Assembly: GCF_028640845.1 (NCBI RefSeq) | Contig: NC_080540.1 | Coordinates: 277,527,524 to 277,591,523, forward strand | DNA from: Ahaetulla prasina | Lineage: Eukaryota; Chordata; Lepidosauria; Squamata; Colubridae | Direction: 5' to 3' | Length of the DNA stretch: 64,000 nucleotides | In this document: positions 38,958-50,871 of the stretch, in pieces | Numbering within the stretch: the first letter of the stretch is position 1 | How the letters are laid out: each line of letters opens with the position of its first letter | Translations under genes and position numbers: made by a program | The notes under the pieces: generated by a model | What the model was told of the DNA's origin: nothing | Seen by the model: only the letters and a program-made list of their open reading frames with translations | Databases searched by the model: none

Positions 38958-41080
38958 CCAATACTTTAACCACTACAGTAAAATAGATCTTCAGACATCT
39001 CTGACTTAAACTGATTCATCATCAGACACTCATTCACTATCAAATCTAAGCCACAGGAGTAGTCATCACTACTCAAATCTAAGCCACAGGAGTAGTATAT
39101 TGGCTTCATAGTCTTGGGTTTTCTGAAAAAGAGCAGCATCTGAGAGCCCCCTCAGTGTCACTTTTGACAAGAAAATGTTAAGAGTTTGGATAGAGCTAAT
39201 CGATAGTAAACAACTGCACTACTGAATTTGGCTGGTACCCATGGACCATGACTTTATTCAGTAACAGCGTATAAATTCATCAGTCTGAGAACAGGACATT
39301 CTGGAAAATTCTAGAACAGTCTGAAGACCATGTCAAACTTCTTTCCAGAACATTCTTGCAAATGGTTTTATCCAGACATCCTGTCTTGAGCACCATGAAT
39401 GAGAAGTGGTTGGACGATCTACTTCCTGAACCGGCCAACAAGCCCTGGAACAGCATCTTTCAGAAGTTTCAGTCTAGTCCTGAGGGAAATGGAACATGTG
39501 AAACAACACATTTTTGCTCATTCCGTCAAATAACTTTTTCTTATTCCATCATAAACAGGATGGAGAGCTCTTTTTTAAAAAAATCAGATGTGGGCAAAAA
39601 AAGCTAATTGTTTTTTCCATCTTTGATTCTTCCATTCCCATCTCACATGCACATTCTTTCTACGTGATTTTGGAGATCAAGGCTTGGATATAGTGCGCAA
39701 AATAAATCCTTTAACTGCTATCAGTTGTGATTTATCATGCAACTGAGATTTGAAGAATGAGAGAAAATGCTATACCAGATACTGACAAATAATTATAAAT
39801 GCTTTTTTTTTTCTTTCCAGGGGGAGATCCTGCCCTTAATAGCCTTTAGCTAAATGTAACTTCACATGCCTTTTTGTCCTGAGGTTAAAAGGACTCCATT
39901 AATAACTTACATTAAAAACCTGCAAATGTTCTTTTCAGTTTGCCAAAATGAAGTCATCTTCCCAATCAGTTTTCGATTTGGACTTAGTAATAGACAAGTT
40001 ATAGCAAAATGCAAAGGAACTGAAGCTTAATTGAGGAAATGGCTTTCATCTAGATTACAATCTGGATTCCTTCCAAGTGACCTGATTTATCAAGAAATAC
40101 AAAGCAGACACATCACAGGTTTTCTGATACGGAACAATAACTGAGGTTTTGTTCCAATTTAGAAGTTATGTGCTACCACAGATTATGACCGAAGACCAGA
40201 TAATTTTATTTATTCTCAAAACTTATGATGATGGCATTTCACATAGTCTGAGCAGATAAGAACAATTTTAAGAAGAAGCTGAATAAACAAATGAGCACAG
40301 GAACAAAATGTATTCCAGAAATAACTTACAAGGTGAAAGGCATGTTTGAACATACGAAAGAATGACAGTCAGCTGCTATAGATTGGTCAATCTGCATAAC
40401 TTGCCGCTGGCTGGCATTACCTTAAATTTCTTCAATATTAATAACACTTTCTGACAAGCATTAGCCCTGAGAAAAAAGCAAGAAGCAAAATGCTGCTCAC
40501 ATGAACCTCAAGATATGTATCATCTAGAGAACTCAGATTCACAATATGTATGAGTTGTTCAATTTATGGAAAATATGTAAGAAACATTCTTGCATGTACA
40601 AAATAAGAGTTTGGATTAAATATTCAAAAATTGTAAGAACCAAAAATGTGTTTTGTGAATGGTTTCCTGAGCAACACTGTATTATAATATAGTTCAGAGA
40701 TTTGATATTAAGCCTGAATAAAAAAGCCTCACTAAACTGTTTCAATTAGATTTTTATTCAAGGATTAGCAAAATGTAGAACTGGCTTGCTCAGTAATAAG
40801 ATTTTGAAATGCTCTTTTTATTCAGTCCCAAACATCTACTGAAATCATCAAAGTGAAGTTGCATATGGCAAAACAGATCATATAAAACTACAACAGCGCA
40901 GAACCAATATTGGACATTGCCGCAAAGACAAAGCTGAGCAATTTTAGAGAAATGAGATCTTTATTTATTATTTATATTTCACCTTTCTAAACCACCAATC
41001 TCCCTCAAGAAGATCCGTTGTGTGAAGGCCCAATAGAGACTAATAATTACTAGCACTGTTCAATTACTAATATTTTGTTG
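38958..41080. other. No supported feature
   Basis: About 2 kb of apparently unique sequence. A 23-bp word (starting CAAATCTAAGCC) is duplicated at 39041 and 39074. A weak L2-like 3' end may lie near 40968-41040. The frame at 39356-39607 shows no domain I know. Confidence 0.5.
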
Positions 41081-41088
41081 GCTTAGAA

Positions 41089-41199
41089 CAGTGTTTCTCA
41101 ACTTTGGTGACTTGAAGATATGTGGACTTCAATTCCCAGAATTCCCCAGCCAGCAAACTGAAATCCACACATCTTCAGGTTGCCAATGTTGAGAAACTG
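41089..41199. mobile_element. Palindromic hAT-type MITE, 111 bp, perfect 8-bp target duplication
   Basis: GCTTAGAA at 41081-41088 and 41200-41207. Arms begin CAGTGTTTCTCAAC and end GTTGAGAAACTG. The centre is slightly shortened compared with the 135-bp copies. Confidence 0.93.
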
Positions 41200-41207
41200 G
41201 CTTAGAA

Positions 41208-42383
41208 CAGACCCTTGGACAGAAATGTATATAGCAATTATACATTAATTATGGTATATTGTCTGGTAAAATAGATTTTTTGGGGGGTGGAGTCTGGGGA
41301 GATTTTGGTTGGAAGTGATTCTTTGGATTTTGTATTTAAGAAATAATTTCATGGAGGATGATTTAATGTTTTATCTTTGTAAGGATCAAGAAAGCATCTG
41401 TGATTGTTAATTAGTTTTGCTTACGAGTCACACTGAGTTTGGCAATCTTATAAACCTAAAAAAAAACCAAAATAAAACATAAATAAAATAAACGTAAGCA
41501 CAATTCATATTATTGGCTACATGTCCCCTGATAGTTAAAGATTCACATTAATAAGAACCTATTTTTTATTCAAATTCTTTTTCTCCTATTTCCTATAGAG
41601 ACCAGATGCATCAGATGCTCCCAGATTCTATGCACTCTGAAGTGCATATGGGATGGTATTGTGGGAGGCAAAATAAATTTTTCTTTCTATCATTTTTCCA
41701 CCCGCGAGATTGTTTGAAGAGTCAACATATGTAAGAATAAACTGAATGCACTCTTGAAGTTAAACTTTAATTTGTGCAATAAAATGATAGTTCTTCATGA
41801 TAATGCTTATTACAAACTCATAAAATCTATTATTAGCTACAGTACATAGTGACTCATCCAGAAGGTACCTTATGATCCAAAGAACCTACAACAGGCTATC
41901 ATTTATTTATTTACATGGCTGACACCATCATTTTCTAAGATTAAAAATAGAAATCTGCCCTAGATAGTGCTGTTAGATTGATGGGATTTTTCAACATTTC
42001 GGCTAGAGTTTTGTTCCTATTGGCAAATCCCGTGGAGGGAGTGTCTGTTTTTATATAAACGACAGATGGTGTAATAATGCCAAGATGGTTTCACATCTGG
42101 GCTCCCCTGATGTGGAGCTTTTGACTATCAAATGCAGGCCCTTCTATCTGCCGAGGAAATTTTCTGTTATCATTATCTCAGCTGTGTATATTCCTCCTTG
42201 TGCAAACAGAAATGAGGTCCTGAATGTTCTTTAGCATACCATCAGTGACTTACAAACTAGTTACTCACAGGCTGCATTTATTGTAGTGGGTGACTCGCCT
42301 TTTTTTTTTTAAAAAAACATTATTTTAATATACTGATGATCCTGGGCAAATTGAAGGGTGCTGTGAAAACAATAGGACTCAAG
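41208..42383. other. No supported feature
   Basis: Apparently unique AT-rich sequence. Confidence 0.5.
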
Positions 42384-42565
42384 GAGGGGTGAAATTCAGC
42401 AGGTTCTATCCAGCTCAGGCGAACCGGTAGCGGTGGCTGTGGGAGGCTCCGCCCACATACGCGGATGTCATGATGTCACTTTTTTGCAACGATTTTAAGC
42501 CTCTGAACATGTGGCGTGCACACATTTGTGAAACTGGTAGGGAAGGCAAGTGAATTTCACCCCTG
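42384..42565. mobile_element. hAT-type MITE, ~182 bp
   Basis: Inverted ends GAGGGGTGAAATTC and GAATTTCACCCCTG. Flanking GACTCAAG and GAGTCATG agree at 6 of 8 positions. The GGGAGGCTCCGCCCAC core is shared with 61186-61365. Confidence 0.75.
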
Positions 42566-42727
42566 GAGTCATGCATACTGTACAGAGGCTTTTACATTCT
42601 ACTGATTTCAATGGAACTTATTCAATATAATATTTATTGCTCTCAGGGTCAGTAATTGGTGGTATTCTCTTTCAGAGTGAATATGAGAAATTGATAACCA
42701 TTGGACATAGGTCCTCTTAATTCAATT
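42566..42727. other. No supported feature
   Basis: Short spacer between the MITE and the LINE fragment. Confidence 0.5.
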
Positions 42728-43487
42728 CTGCAGAAAAACAATTGCTACCAACCTGCCTTCCACTGAGGACCTGTATACTGCACGAATCAAAAAGAGGGCT
42801 GTGAAAATATTTACAGATCCCTCACATCCTGGACATAAACTGTTTCAGCTCCTACCCTCAAAATGACGCTACAGAGCACTGCACACCAGAACAACTAGAC
42901 ACAAGGACAGTTTTTCCCCCGACAGCCATCACCCTGCTAAACAAATAATTCCTTCAACACTGTCAAACTATTTACTAAATCTGCACTACTATTAATCTTC
43001 TCATCGTTCCCATCACCTATCTCCTTCCACTTATGACTGTAACTTTGTTGCTTATATCCTTATGATTTATACTGTAATTGATTGTTTCCTGATTGCTTAA
43101 TTGTAGCCTATGACTATCATTAAATGTTATATCATTAAGCGTTAAATGTGTACCCTATGACTATATCATTAAGTGTTGTAAATGTTGTACCTTGATGAAC
43201 GTATCTTTTCTTTTATGTACACTGAGAGTATATGCACCAAGAAAATTCCTTTTTTTTTTTTTTACATTTATATCCCGCCCTTCTCCGAAGACTCAGGGCG
43301 GCTTACAGTGTATAAGGCAATAGTCTCATTCTATTTGTATATTTACAAAGTCAACTTATTGCCCCCCCAACAATCTGGGTCCTCATTTTACCTACCTTAT
43401 AAAGGATGGAAGGCTGAGTCAACCTTGGGCCGGGCTTGTGTCCAATCACACTTGGCCAATAATTTTTTCTATTCTATTCTATTCTAT
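42728..43487 (+). mobile_element. CR1/L3-like LINE 3' fragment with TTCTA tail, split by a SINE
   Basis: It is homologous to 54270-54771: the C-terminal coding tail (NLPSTEDLYTARIKKRAVKI-like), the 3'UTR and a short TTCTA tail. One codon in the LLPSK region has become a stop (AAATGACGC, where the intact copy has AAACGACGC). A SINE at 43249-43436 interrupts the 3'UTR. Confidence 0.88.
43249..43436 (-). mobile_element. SINE with L2-like 3' end nested in the LINE 3'UTR
   Basis: A T-run at 43249-43263 is the poly(A) of a minus-strand insertion. TATCCCGCCCTTCTCCG and CTCAGGGCGG form the L2-like 3' end, then come the ACCCAGATTGTTGGGG and GGTTGACTCAGCCTTCCATC blocks shared with the SINE at 58805-59037. 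Host sequence (ATTCC...TGTGTCC) resumes on both sides. Confidence 0.82.
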
Positions 43488-43589
43488 CAGAGAAAACAAA
43501 ATAAAGAAGGAAATTTTTAGCATCCATTTTTTTCTCATCTTTGTCTTGTGTCCTGAAACTCACGTGCTCTGATCTAACCATCGAGCAGT

Positions 43590-43868
43590 ACAGGTAGTCC
43601 TTGACTTACAACAGTTCATTTGGTGACCATTCAAAGTTACAACAGCATTGAAAAAAGGGACATGGCCATTTTTCACAGTTACAACCTTTGCAGCATCCCC
43701 CATGATCACGTGATCAAAATTCAGATGCTTGACAACTGGTTCATATTTATGACAATTGCATCATAAGATCATGTGATCCTCTTTTGTGACCTTTAACAAG
43801 CAAAGTCAGTGGGGAAACCAGGTTCACTTAACAACCAGGTTATTAACTTATCAACCGCAGTGATTCAC
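43590..43868 (+). mobile_element. Mariner/Tc1-like MITE (3'-truncated)
   Basis: It starts TACAGGTAGTCCTTGACTTA. The internal order of blocks is the same as at 37696-38057, and it stops near CAGTGATTCA without the far terminal repeat. Confidence 0.7.
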
Positions 43869-43927
43869 ATATAAATACATATGCATGTGCTCCCCAACAC
43901 ACAGACAGTGTGTGTAATTTAAAATAT

Positions 43928-44066
43928 TCAGTTCCTGCAACTGTTGTTTATATGTTTTAGATCCAGTCCCCTAATCATCTTTTTTGCTCTTCTCTGCACT
44001 CTTTCTAGAGTCTCAGCATCTTTTTTACATCTTAGTGATGTAATTAAATTTACATCGTGGCTATAG
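43928..44066 (-). mobile_element. CR1 coding-tail fragment
   Basis: The reverse complement of the GAGTGCAGAGAAGAGC...GGAGGCTAAAACATATGAA-type block seen at 35400-35465 and 52700-52760. It is about 140 bp and too short to be coding. Confidence 0.75.
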
Positions 44067-44068
44067 TT

Positions 44069-44150
44069 AAAGAACTTCCTTCCTTCCTTCCTTCCTTCCT
44101 TCCTTCCTTCCTTCCTTCCTTCCTTCCTTCCTTCCTTCCTTCCTTCCTCC
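44069..44150. repeat. (CTTC)n microsatellite followed by T-rich sequence
   Basis: A clean tetranucleotide array adjoining the T-rich end of the next minus-strand LINE remnant, so it may derive from that element's A-rich tail. Confidence 0.9.
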
Positions 44151-44214
44151 CTTTTCTTTCTCTTTCTTCTTTTTCTTTTTCTTTTTTTCTTTTTTTGCTG
44201 TCCTCTGGTGATTT

Positions 44215-44990
44215 TTTTCTTTGTTTTTTGTAGTAATTTTTTGGGACCCAGTTATGTCATTTGGTATTTGGCACCTATTGAAACTTTTCCAGAGGACCAG
44301 GAGAGACAGATGCTATATTTAATGGTGTTAAAGATTTCATTGCAGGATGTAAGCTGTTCCAAGTAAAGCTGCCTTTTGCAATTGACTAATAGTGATTTGG
44401 TCAATAGTATTCCAGTAATGCTCCAGATCTTTTGGGATTGCACGTAAAGTGCCTATTATTATTATTATTATTGGTACTATCGTTCCTTTCATTTGTCACA
44501 GTAGTTTTACTTCTGTTTCCAAGAGTTTGTGTTTTGTGATTTTCCCCCCAGTTCTTTCTCTTCTGTTTTGCTGTCTTCAAGTACTGCAACATCCACTATC
44601 CAGAAAATTACCTTACTGACAATTGTTAAGTCTGAGGTGTTATGCACCAGGGGCTTGTCTGTTTGAATTCTAAAATGCCAGAGCACTTTAACGTCTTTAT
44701 TTTCTACAACTTTGTCTATTTTGTGGCCCCAGCAGCTCTTGCTTGAAGGCAGAAGTGACATTTGCTGTATATTTCTGTCTTTTCAATTCTGGCTTTGTAT
44801 GCATTTTCCTTAAGGCTTGATCTTTCCCACTTTTCTTGCTCTTAGCCATTGCCAGGTCTTTTTATTACCTGAGTTGCCTGCTATTTTATTTTGATATACT
44901 GGCCTCCCCATGCCTCTTTTTTTTGTTCTTCGTTTGGCCTTTCTTCTTCTTATTATTATTATTGTGTTGGCCAGTAGGGTTACACACAAC
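44215..44990 (-). pseudogene. Probable R4/Dong-type LINE remnant (restriction-like endonuclease end)
   Basis: The minus-strand frame at 44507-44761 reads ENKDVKVLWHFRIQTDKPL and a degraded SDLTIVSK...IVDVAVLEDS...EEKEL. This resembles the KVLWDF-IQTD-PD-IDxAVPGD-EKE region that precedes the end of LINEs with a C-terminal restriction-like endonuclease. Downstream on the same strand are 3'UTR-like sequence and an (ATT)n run. Frames are broken and the key acidic residues are partly lost. R4/Dong assignment is from memory of the motif order and is moderately sure. Confidence 0.55.
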
Positions 44991-45292
44991 ATACATTTTA
45001 TCTGTTTGTTTTTCAGTGCACTTTCATATCACAGAAGCCTTCTTAGTGATAACACAACCACTTGACAGATAATTTTTGACAAACAATATTAAAACTCATA
45101 CAGAGGACATCATATAATGCCCAAGAGACAAGGTGGTGGGGAGGAGTAAAGGGAAGGAGCTGGTTCAGGCACCTTAAGGATAGACAGTAGCTGTTAATTG
45201 ATAGGTAGATGCAATCTTTACAAAACAGCAACTTGCAATTTGTGCAGTGGAGAAGTCAAAACATCCCCTCTGACTCCTTCTTTCCCCTCTTG

Positions 45293-45296
<4 letters not shown>
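44991..45296. other. No supported feature
   Basis: Nothing recognised. Confidence 0.5.
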
Positions 45297-45331
<35 letters not shown>

Positions 45332-45475
45332 GGGGGGGGGGGAAGAGGAGGGACAGAAAGAGGGAGAGAGGGAGGGAGAAAGAGGGAGAGAGGGGGAAGT
45401 GGGAGAGAGAGGGAGGGAGGAAGGAAGGGAGAGGGAGAGGGAGAGAGAGGGAGGGAGAGAGAAAAGGGTAGACAA
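45297..45475. repeat. (CA)n, G-run and GGGA-rich compound microsatellite
   Basis: A CA run of about 32 bases, about 13 G, then a GA/GGGA purine tract of about 130 bp. Open frames on both strands across it are low-complexity artefacts. Confidence 0.92.
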
Positions 45476-45897
45476 GTTCAGTCATTCCTGCAAATCACTT
45501 TCTCTGGTTAGAATGGTGGAACTGAGAGGAAATTAAGCAAAAGTGCAAATAACATGGTCACTCCTAGTACTCTCCGAGGCATAGGAAATCAGCTGCTCTT
45601 TTGTATAATTCACTCTTGCCTTCACTTGTGTGCAGAAACAGAGTAATAAAAAAGAAATGAAAAGCTGTGTTCCATGCCAAACTTGCAGAGAGCAGTATTG
45701 TATCAGGCCATGTGACAGTGTATGTTTTAAATAGAGCCAAATGGAAGTCAAACATAGGAAATTGCTTGGTTATTTCCTCGATTGACTAATAAGGATTATA
45801 TTTATTAGTGTCTCAGTAGTGGCATCAGGACTGAAGTGTCATCATGGGGGAAGGCAATATTAACTGTTAATTGGGGAAACGGTCCCTCCCGATCATG
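45476..45897. other. No supported feature
   Basis: Nothing recognised. Confidence 0.5.
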
Positions 45898-46198
45898 TTT
45901 TAGAATAGAATAGAATAGAATAGAATAGAATAGAAAAGAATAGAATAGAATAGAATAGAATAGAATAGAATAGAATAGAATAGAATAGAATAGAATAGAA
46001 TTCTTTATTGGCCAAGTGTGATTGGACACACAAGGAATTTGTCTTGGTGCATATGCTCTCAGTGTACATAAAAGAAAAGATACGTTCATCAAGGTACAAC
46101 ATTTACAACACAAATGATGGTCAATATATCAATATAAATCATAAGGATTGCCAGCAATAAAGTTACAGTCATACAGTCATAAGTGAAGAGATTGGTGA
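45898..46198 (-). mobile_element. CR1/L3-like LINE 3' end with (AGAAT)n tail
   Basis: A pentamer array at 45899-46000, then the shared 3'UTR (TTCTTTATTGGCCAAGTGTG, GTGCATATGCTCTCAGTGTA). It is the reverse of the end of the complete 3' half at 54500-54771. No coding part. Confidence 0.9.
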
Positions 46199-46548
46199 CG
46201 GACAATATTTTGATGGACAAATGTTTTTGCTTTCTGGGAGAGAAATCCATTTTAATAAAAATACTGACCCAGAATGGAGAAGTTTGTTTTTACAAAGGGG
46301 GAAAAAAAAACACATTTTCAGAAACAGTATCCCCTTTAAAAGATATTGTTTTAGGAAAGATATCCCTTTTATGTAAAACAAAACAATATTAATGGAATTA
46401 AAACAGGCTGCTCCTATGTTACACAGTTAAGAAAAACTTGTAGACTTCATGTATCTTGTCATTGTGATACCACCAAGAAGACAGCAAAAATTTAATTTTG
46501 GGAGAGCCGTTTACTTCTTTGCTTTTTTTGTGTGTGTGAATGTTACAG
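46199..46548. other. No supported feature
   Basis: Nothing recognised. Confidence 0.5.
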
Positions 46549-46855
46549 AGGTGTATTTCAGCAGGTTCTGACCAGTTCTGGAGAATCGGTAGTGGAAATT
46601 TTGAGTAGTTCAGAGAACCGGTAGTAAAAATTCTGACTGTCCCTGTCCCCATCTATTCTCTGCCTCCCAAGTCCCAGATGATCGGGAGGAAATGGGGATT
46701 TTGCAGTAACTTTCCCCTGGAGTGGGGTGGAAATGGAGATTTTACAGTATCCTTCCCCTGCCACGCCCACCAAGCCACGCCCACCAAGCCATGCCATGTC
46801 CACCAAGCCACACTCACAGAACCAGTAGTAAAATATTTTGAAACCCACCACTGGA
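46549..46855 (-). mobile_element. hAT-type MITE, ~307 bp
   Basis: It runs from the GGTGTATTTCAGCAGG end to GAAACCCACCACTG, with CCGGTAGT and CACGCCCACCAAG blocks shared with 13958-14244. Target duplication is not clear. Confidence 0.8.
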
Positions 46856-47343
46856 ATGGCAATAGATAAAATGAGCTTCTCCTTCCATGTGGACAAGAGA
46901 AAAGATGACAATTATACTTACTTCTTGCCTCCATAGCTGTTACATCTTATTTTGTTTTGCAAAATTGTAAAGAGCTAACAACTATTATCTATCAAGGGCA
47001 AGTTGAATGGTTCTTTGTTGGATGCTTTGTACAAAGGGTTGTTCACCCCAGTGCTGGTTTTTAAGCTCAATGATGGTTTAACCCCACAATTGCCACGTTC
47101 TTCTCTTCTAGAATAATAGGCATTTTATTTCTATTTTAACTGTAGTGTATGCATTATATAGAAATTCATGCACATCATTCTACATTGTCCTCTTGTTGGG
47201 AAAATAGTTAACTATCCAAACATAGATCTTGACTTTCTAAATAACTGAGTACAGTTATTTAGTCTGCTATTAAATAATTAGAATTCTGCCCCTCTATTAT
47301 GTCCTAATTTATTATACAGTTTTGACCCTGAAATCAGTCTAAC
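46856..47343. other. No supported feature
   Basis: Nothing recognised. Confidence 0.5.
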
Positions 47344-47347
47344 ATCC

Positions 47348-47418
<71 letters not shown>

Positions 47419-47460
47419 ATCCATCTACCTATATCCATCTATCCATCCATCCATCCATTT
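47344..47460. repeat. (TCTA)n microsatellite with ATCC-rich edge
   Basis: About 18 clean TCTA units, then CATC/ATCC variants. It is the complement of the GATA arrays at 17.8 and 24.1 kb. Confidence 0.93.
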
Positions 47461-47787
47461 ATCTATATGGATTAGTACATTTAGTTGTTGTACACTATTT
47501 GGATCAGAACTATTGAAAAATCTATTAAACTTCATGTTTCTGGCTGTGCCTTGATGGTAAGAGAAGCCACATGAGATGTGTAAACAACAGTCAATGTTTG
47601 GACAGTCAATGTATTTCTTGATTAGTGGAGTCCCTTGCTTCTTTTCTCCTCCCACCCATGCCAGCAAAACAAGGGCCAATTGCAGTCTTTTTGCAGGCAT
47701 ATATTTGGAGGGATGGTGAGAGACTCAATGCTACCATTCTATGTTGTCAATTAAGTCCATTTTGACAGTACGTAGAAATCTATCCAC

Positions 47788-47916
47788 AATGTTTCCCAAC
47801 CTTAACAACTTTCAGATGTGTGGACTTCAATTCCCAGAATTTCCCAACTAGAATGAGTGGCTGGGGAATTCTGGGAGTTGAAGTCACATTTTAAATTCGC
47901 CAAGGTTGAGAAATAT
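47788..47916. mobile_element. Palindromic hAT-type MITE, aged
   Basis: Both arms are present (GTTTCCCAACCTTAACAAC; GCCAAGGTTGAGAAAT) around a GGCTGGGGAATTCTGGG centre. The flanks have no clear 8-bp repeat. Confidence 0.8.
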
Positions 47917-48955
47917 TACATTCCCACTAAAATTCTGCATTTAAACAAAACAAAAAACTCTGCTTGTTTTATATGAATTTTCCTAAACACAGAATAAAGG
48001 ATGGGGACAAAAATTGAATAAGTCTGAAAAAGATACAGACACAAATTGTATTTGTAGACATGGGGATCAGCTATAAAACTTTATGATGTTCTTCCTTTAA
48101 ATTGCATCACGATGTAAAATTACTTCTATACTTGTTCTTTTGCTTCAAGTTAGAGTGAAGTTACGCTTTCCTAAATTATCTGGAAAGAAGTGTTTGGTCA
48201 TAAACAAAATGACTGATGCAATGTGACAGTTAGTGTGATAGTGCTGGCTAGAAATCACAAGATTTGAATGAGTCACAAAATGGCTAAGTTAATATAAGAC
48301 TATAATCAGAAAATAAGCCTAAAATGGTATTGGCTACTGAGTAATAATGAGTTAACTTTCATGCTTACAATAGCTCCATAAACATCTCTGCAAATGAAAA
48401 CAGAAGAAAGCTGTATTAACTGCTTTCTTCTGAGTAATCACCTTCAATCACAAAAAAAGCTGCATTAACTAGGATCACATCCTAATAAAGTGCAACATCA
48501 ATTCTCCATCAAAATGGATAGCTGCCAAGGTTTGAACAATCTGCCCCCAGCCAAAACTCTATGCAAGATTACTTTTAATTTCTTAAAATATGATTTGTTT
48601 TCCTCTGATAAGGGGAGTTTTAATGTTTTCAGCTTTGAAATATTGCTGCCTTTTAACATCTGCTGTTGGAGAAGCAGGAATACCATTCTGTACAATGTTT
48701 GTGGAAAAAAGATAGGCTATCCAATTTGGGATTCAGAGTGTTTAATAATGCCAGAGCAGAAAAGATTGTAGGCATCAGTTCAATAAAAAAAGTGTAACTA
48801 GTGCTCAAGTAACATATAATAAATAATGAAAAATAATAATAAAACATATTCATGTAGCAGTTCTATCACTGTTAATATCCCTCTATGTAACAGAATAGTC
48901 AAGAGATTTCTGAAAATTGGGTAGGTTCCAGGCATCATGTACTGCCGGTGAGAAA
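47917..48955. other. No supported feature
   Basis: The frames at 48490-48771 (+) and 48653-48853 (-) show no domain or splice context that I can support. Confidence 0.5.
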
Positions 48956-48965
48956 TGTTTTAAAC

Positions 48966-49040
48966 TGTGGTTGTTCAACCTTGGCAATTTTAAGACCTGT
49001 GAACTTCAACTCCCAGAATTCCCCACCCAGCCATGCTATT
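48966..49040. repeat. Half copy of the palindromic MITE
   Basis: One arm only: GTTCAACCTTGGCAATTTT to CCCAGAATTCCCC. Confidence 0.65.
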
Positions 49041-50871
49041 ATTAACATATAGCACATGTTTTGCTGGTTTCTATTTCAAATCATGGTATATTGTATTAAC
49101 TTTGTTTTTAAGTAATTTAATTACACCTTGTTGTCTTTTGAACTGCTTTCGGTTAGATTCTGTCATGGAAAGCTAAGGTATAAATTTTATAAATATAAAA
49201 TAAAATATTAAAACAATATCTCTATAAAAACCTTCATGTAGAGAAAAATTTGGTTTTTTAATGTGAATTATGCACAAACTACCATAATTAATCATAAAAT
49301 AAGCTATCAATGAAAGCACAAAAACCTCAAGGTTTTTAAAATATATATACCTGTATATGAGAATCTTTAGGTAAGAAAAAAATAATAAAAAAGAAATTCT
49401 CACAAAAAAGCTGTGGGCATAAATGCACACATCTTAAAAGTTGTGAATATTTTCTTTTGCAATTGGTGATTGTTTGACCCTAAGGGGTTGCATAACCATG
49501 ATCAATCATCCTCCTTTCTACTCTCTGGCCTCCTCAGAGAATCACATTTTTTTGCTTCTCTGCCTGGCATCCAAAATGTTAGTGTCTTAGTACATATTAT
49601 TCTCTACCTTTTCCTTCCGATTGGGTGATTCTTCCTTATCACTCTGTTTCCTATAAATCACCATGTTCACACCACTAGAAGTGCAGGGAGGTTTACACCC
49701 CCTACCCGCACACATTTGTAATGGCTTGTAATAGCTTGCCAGAATAATACATGAGATGCCTCATGGTACTTCAGTGCTGTGTTCCAAATCACATCTTCAT
49801 TTTCGATTGCTTTTCTTGAATATAATGGGTTTAATATAAATAGCTTTTATGATATGCCTTCAAATTATGGGTGAAAAAAATCTATCGGGCTGGGATTAAA
49901 CAAACTATTGCTATTTCCTCCAACCCCAACCCCTTTCAATATTGTTACCTGGGTACCGACTTCCTTTTTTTTCTGCTTTTTAATGTTTCAAAAACAAAAT
50001 GCACAATGAATAGATTTATTTACAGTAGACTAGGAATGAGATTTAAAGTTCTAGGTCAATTTGTTGTCCTTCTGCTGTTTGCTATGCGTTTCTTATTTCA
50101 TTAGTCTCATCATCGTGGGTCTAATCTGGCCTTGAAGCTGGAAACTTTGCTTTCACTAGCACAATTTAATGTACATTCACTTATCATTCATCACTCATAC
50201 ATGCTATGTCTGTTTCAGAGCAATCTATTTCGAACTATTTCCTATCAAATACTAGAATAAGTCTTCCTGGAGACTCATAGCAACACTGAAAAACCTCTGA
50301 ACAGCAGCATTTAAGGCCATTAATATTTCAGGGCATAAATGCTTTTCAATTTATCACTTGAGTATCTGTTGTTCATTTGACAATTTCCTTCCTTCAAGCC
50401 AGAAACTATTCAGTCTTACTCATCCACCCAGTTCTGCATTACACCTGTGCATATAACTTTAAACACCAATACTCATACCATGGGATTTCTACTTACAGTA
50501 TTATAGTAAGAGACCAACAGCCAATCATCCCAAATAAAATCTCATACTAATAATAAACTTACAAAGATTAATATAAAACTAAGAATGGGGAGAAATAAGA
50601 ATGATTTTAGGGGCATTTATTTGCATTCTTTCCATAGTAGGAAGGCTGTTTTCTAACTATGTAGAATAGATTTCCATTCCTCTTTCATATAAAAAAGCTG
50701 AGGTTCCAAACAAGTGGGAATCTACGTTCAGTACTACTGCACTCTGGGAAATCTATAAAGAATGCTTATTACTACAAATTAATTAAGGCAGTGTAATTAT
50801 GCCACCAAATGTGATTCCCATGGTTCTGCAACTTGAGAGCAGAGATGAATGGAGAGTAAGGAGCCAGGAGG
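49041..50871. other. No supported feature
   Basis: Apparently unique. An AT-rich stretch near 49130-49210 might be an old L2/MIR tail. Confidence 0.5.

Noticed and set aside
39356..39607. 83-codon frame as a possible host exon
   Set aside because: No domain, no splice-site context, and no support beyond an open frame of chance length.
45198..45536. Frames across CA/GGGA repeats on both strands
   Set aside because: Low-complexity microsatellite translation.
48490..48853. Overlapping frames in unique DNA
   Set aside because: Opposite-strand frames overlap, composition is ordinary, and nothing resembles a known protein.
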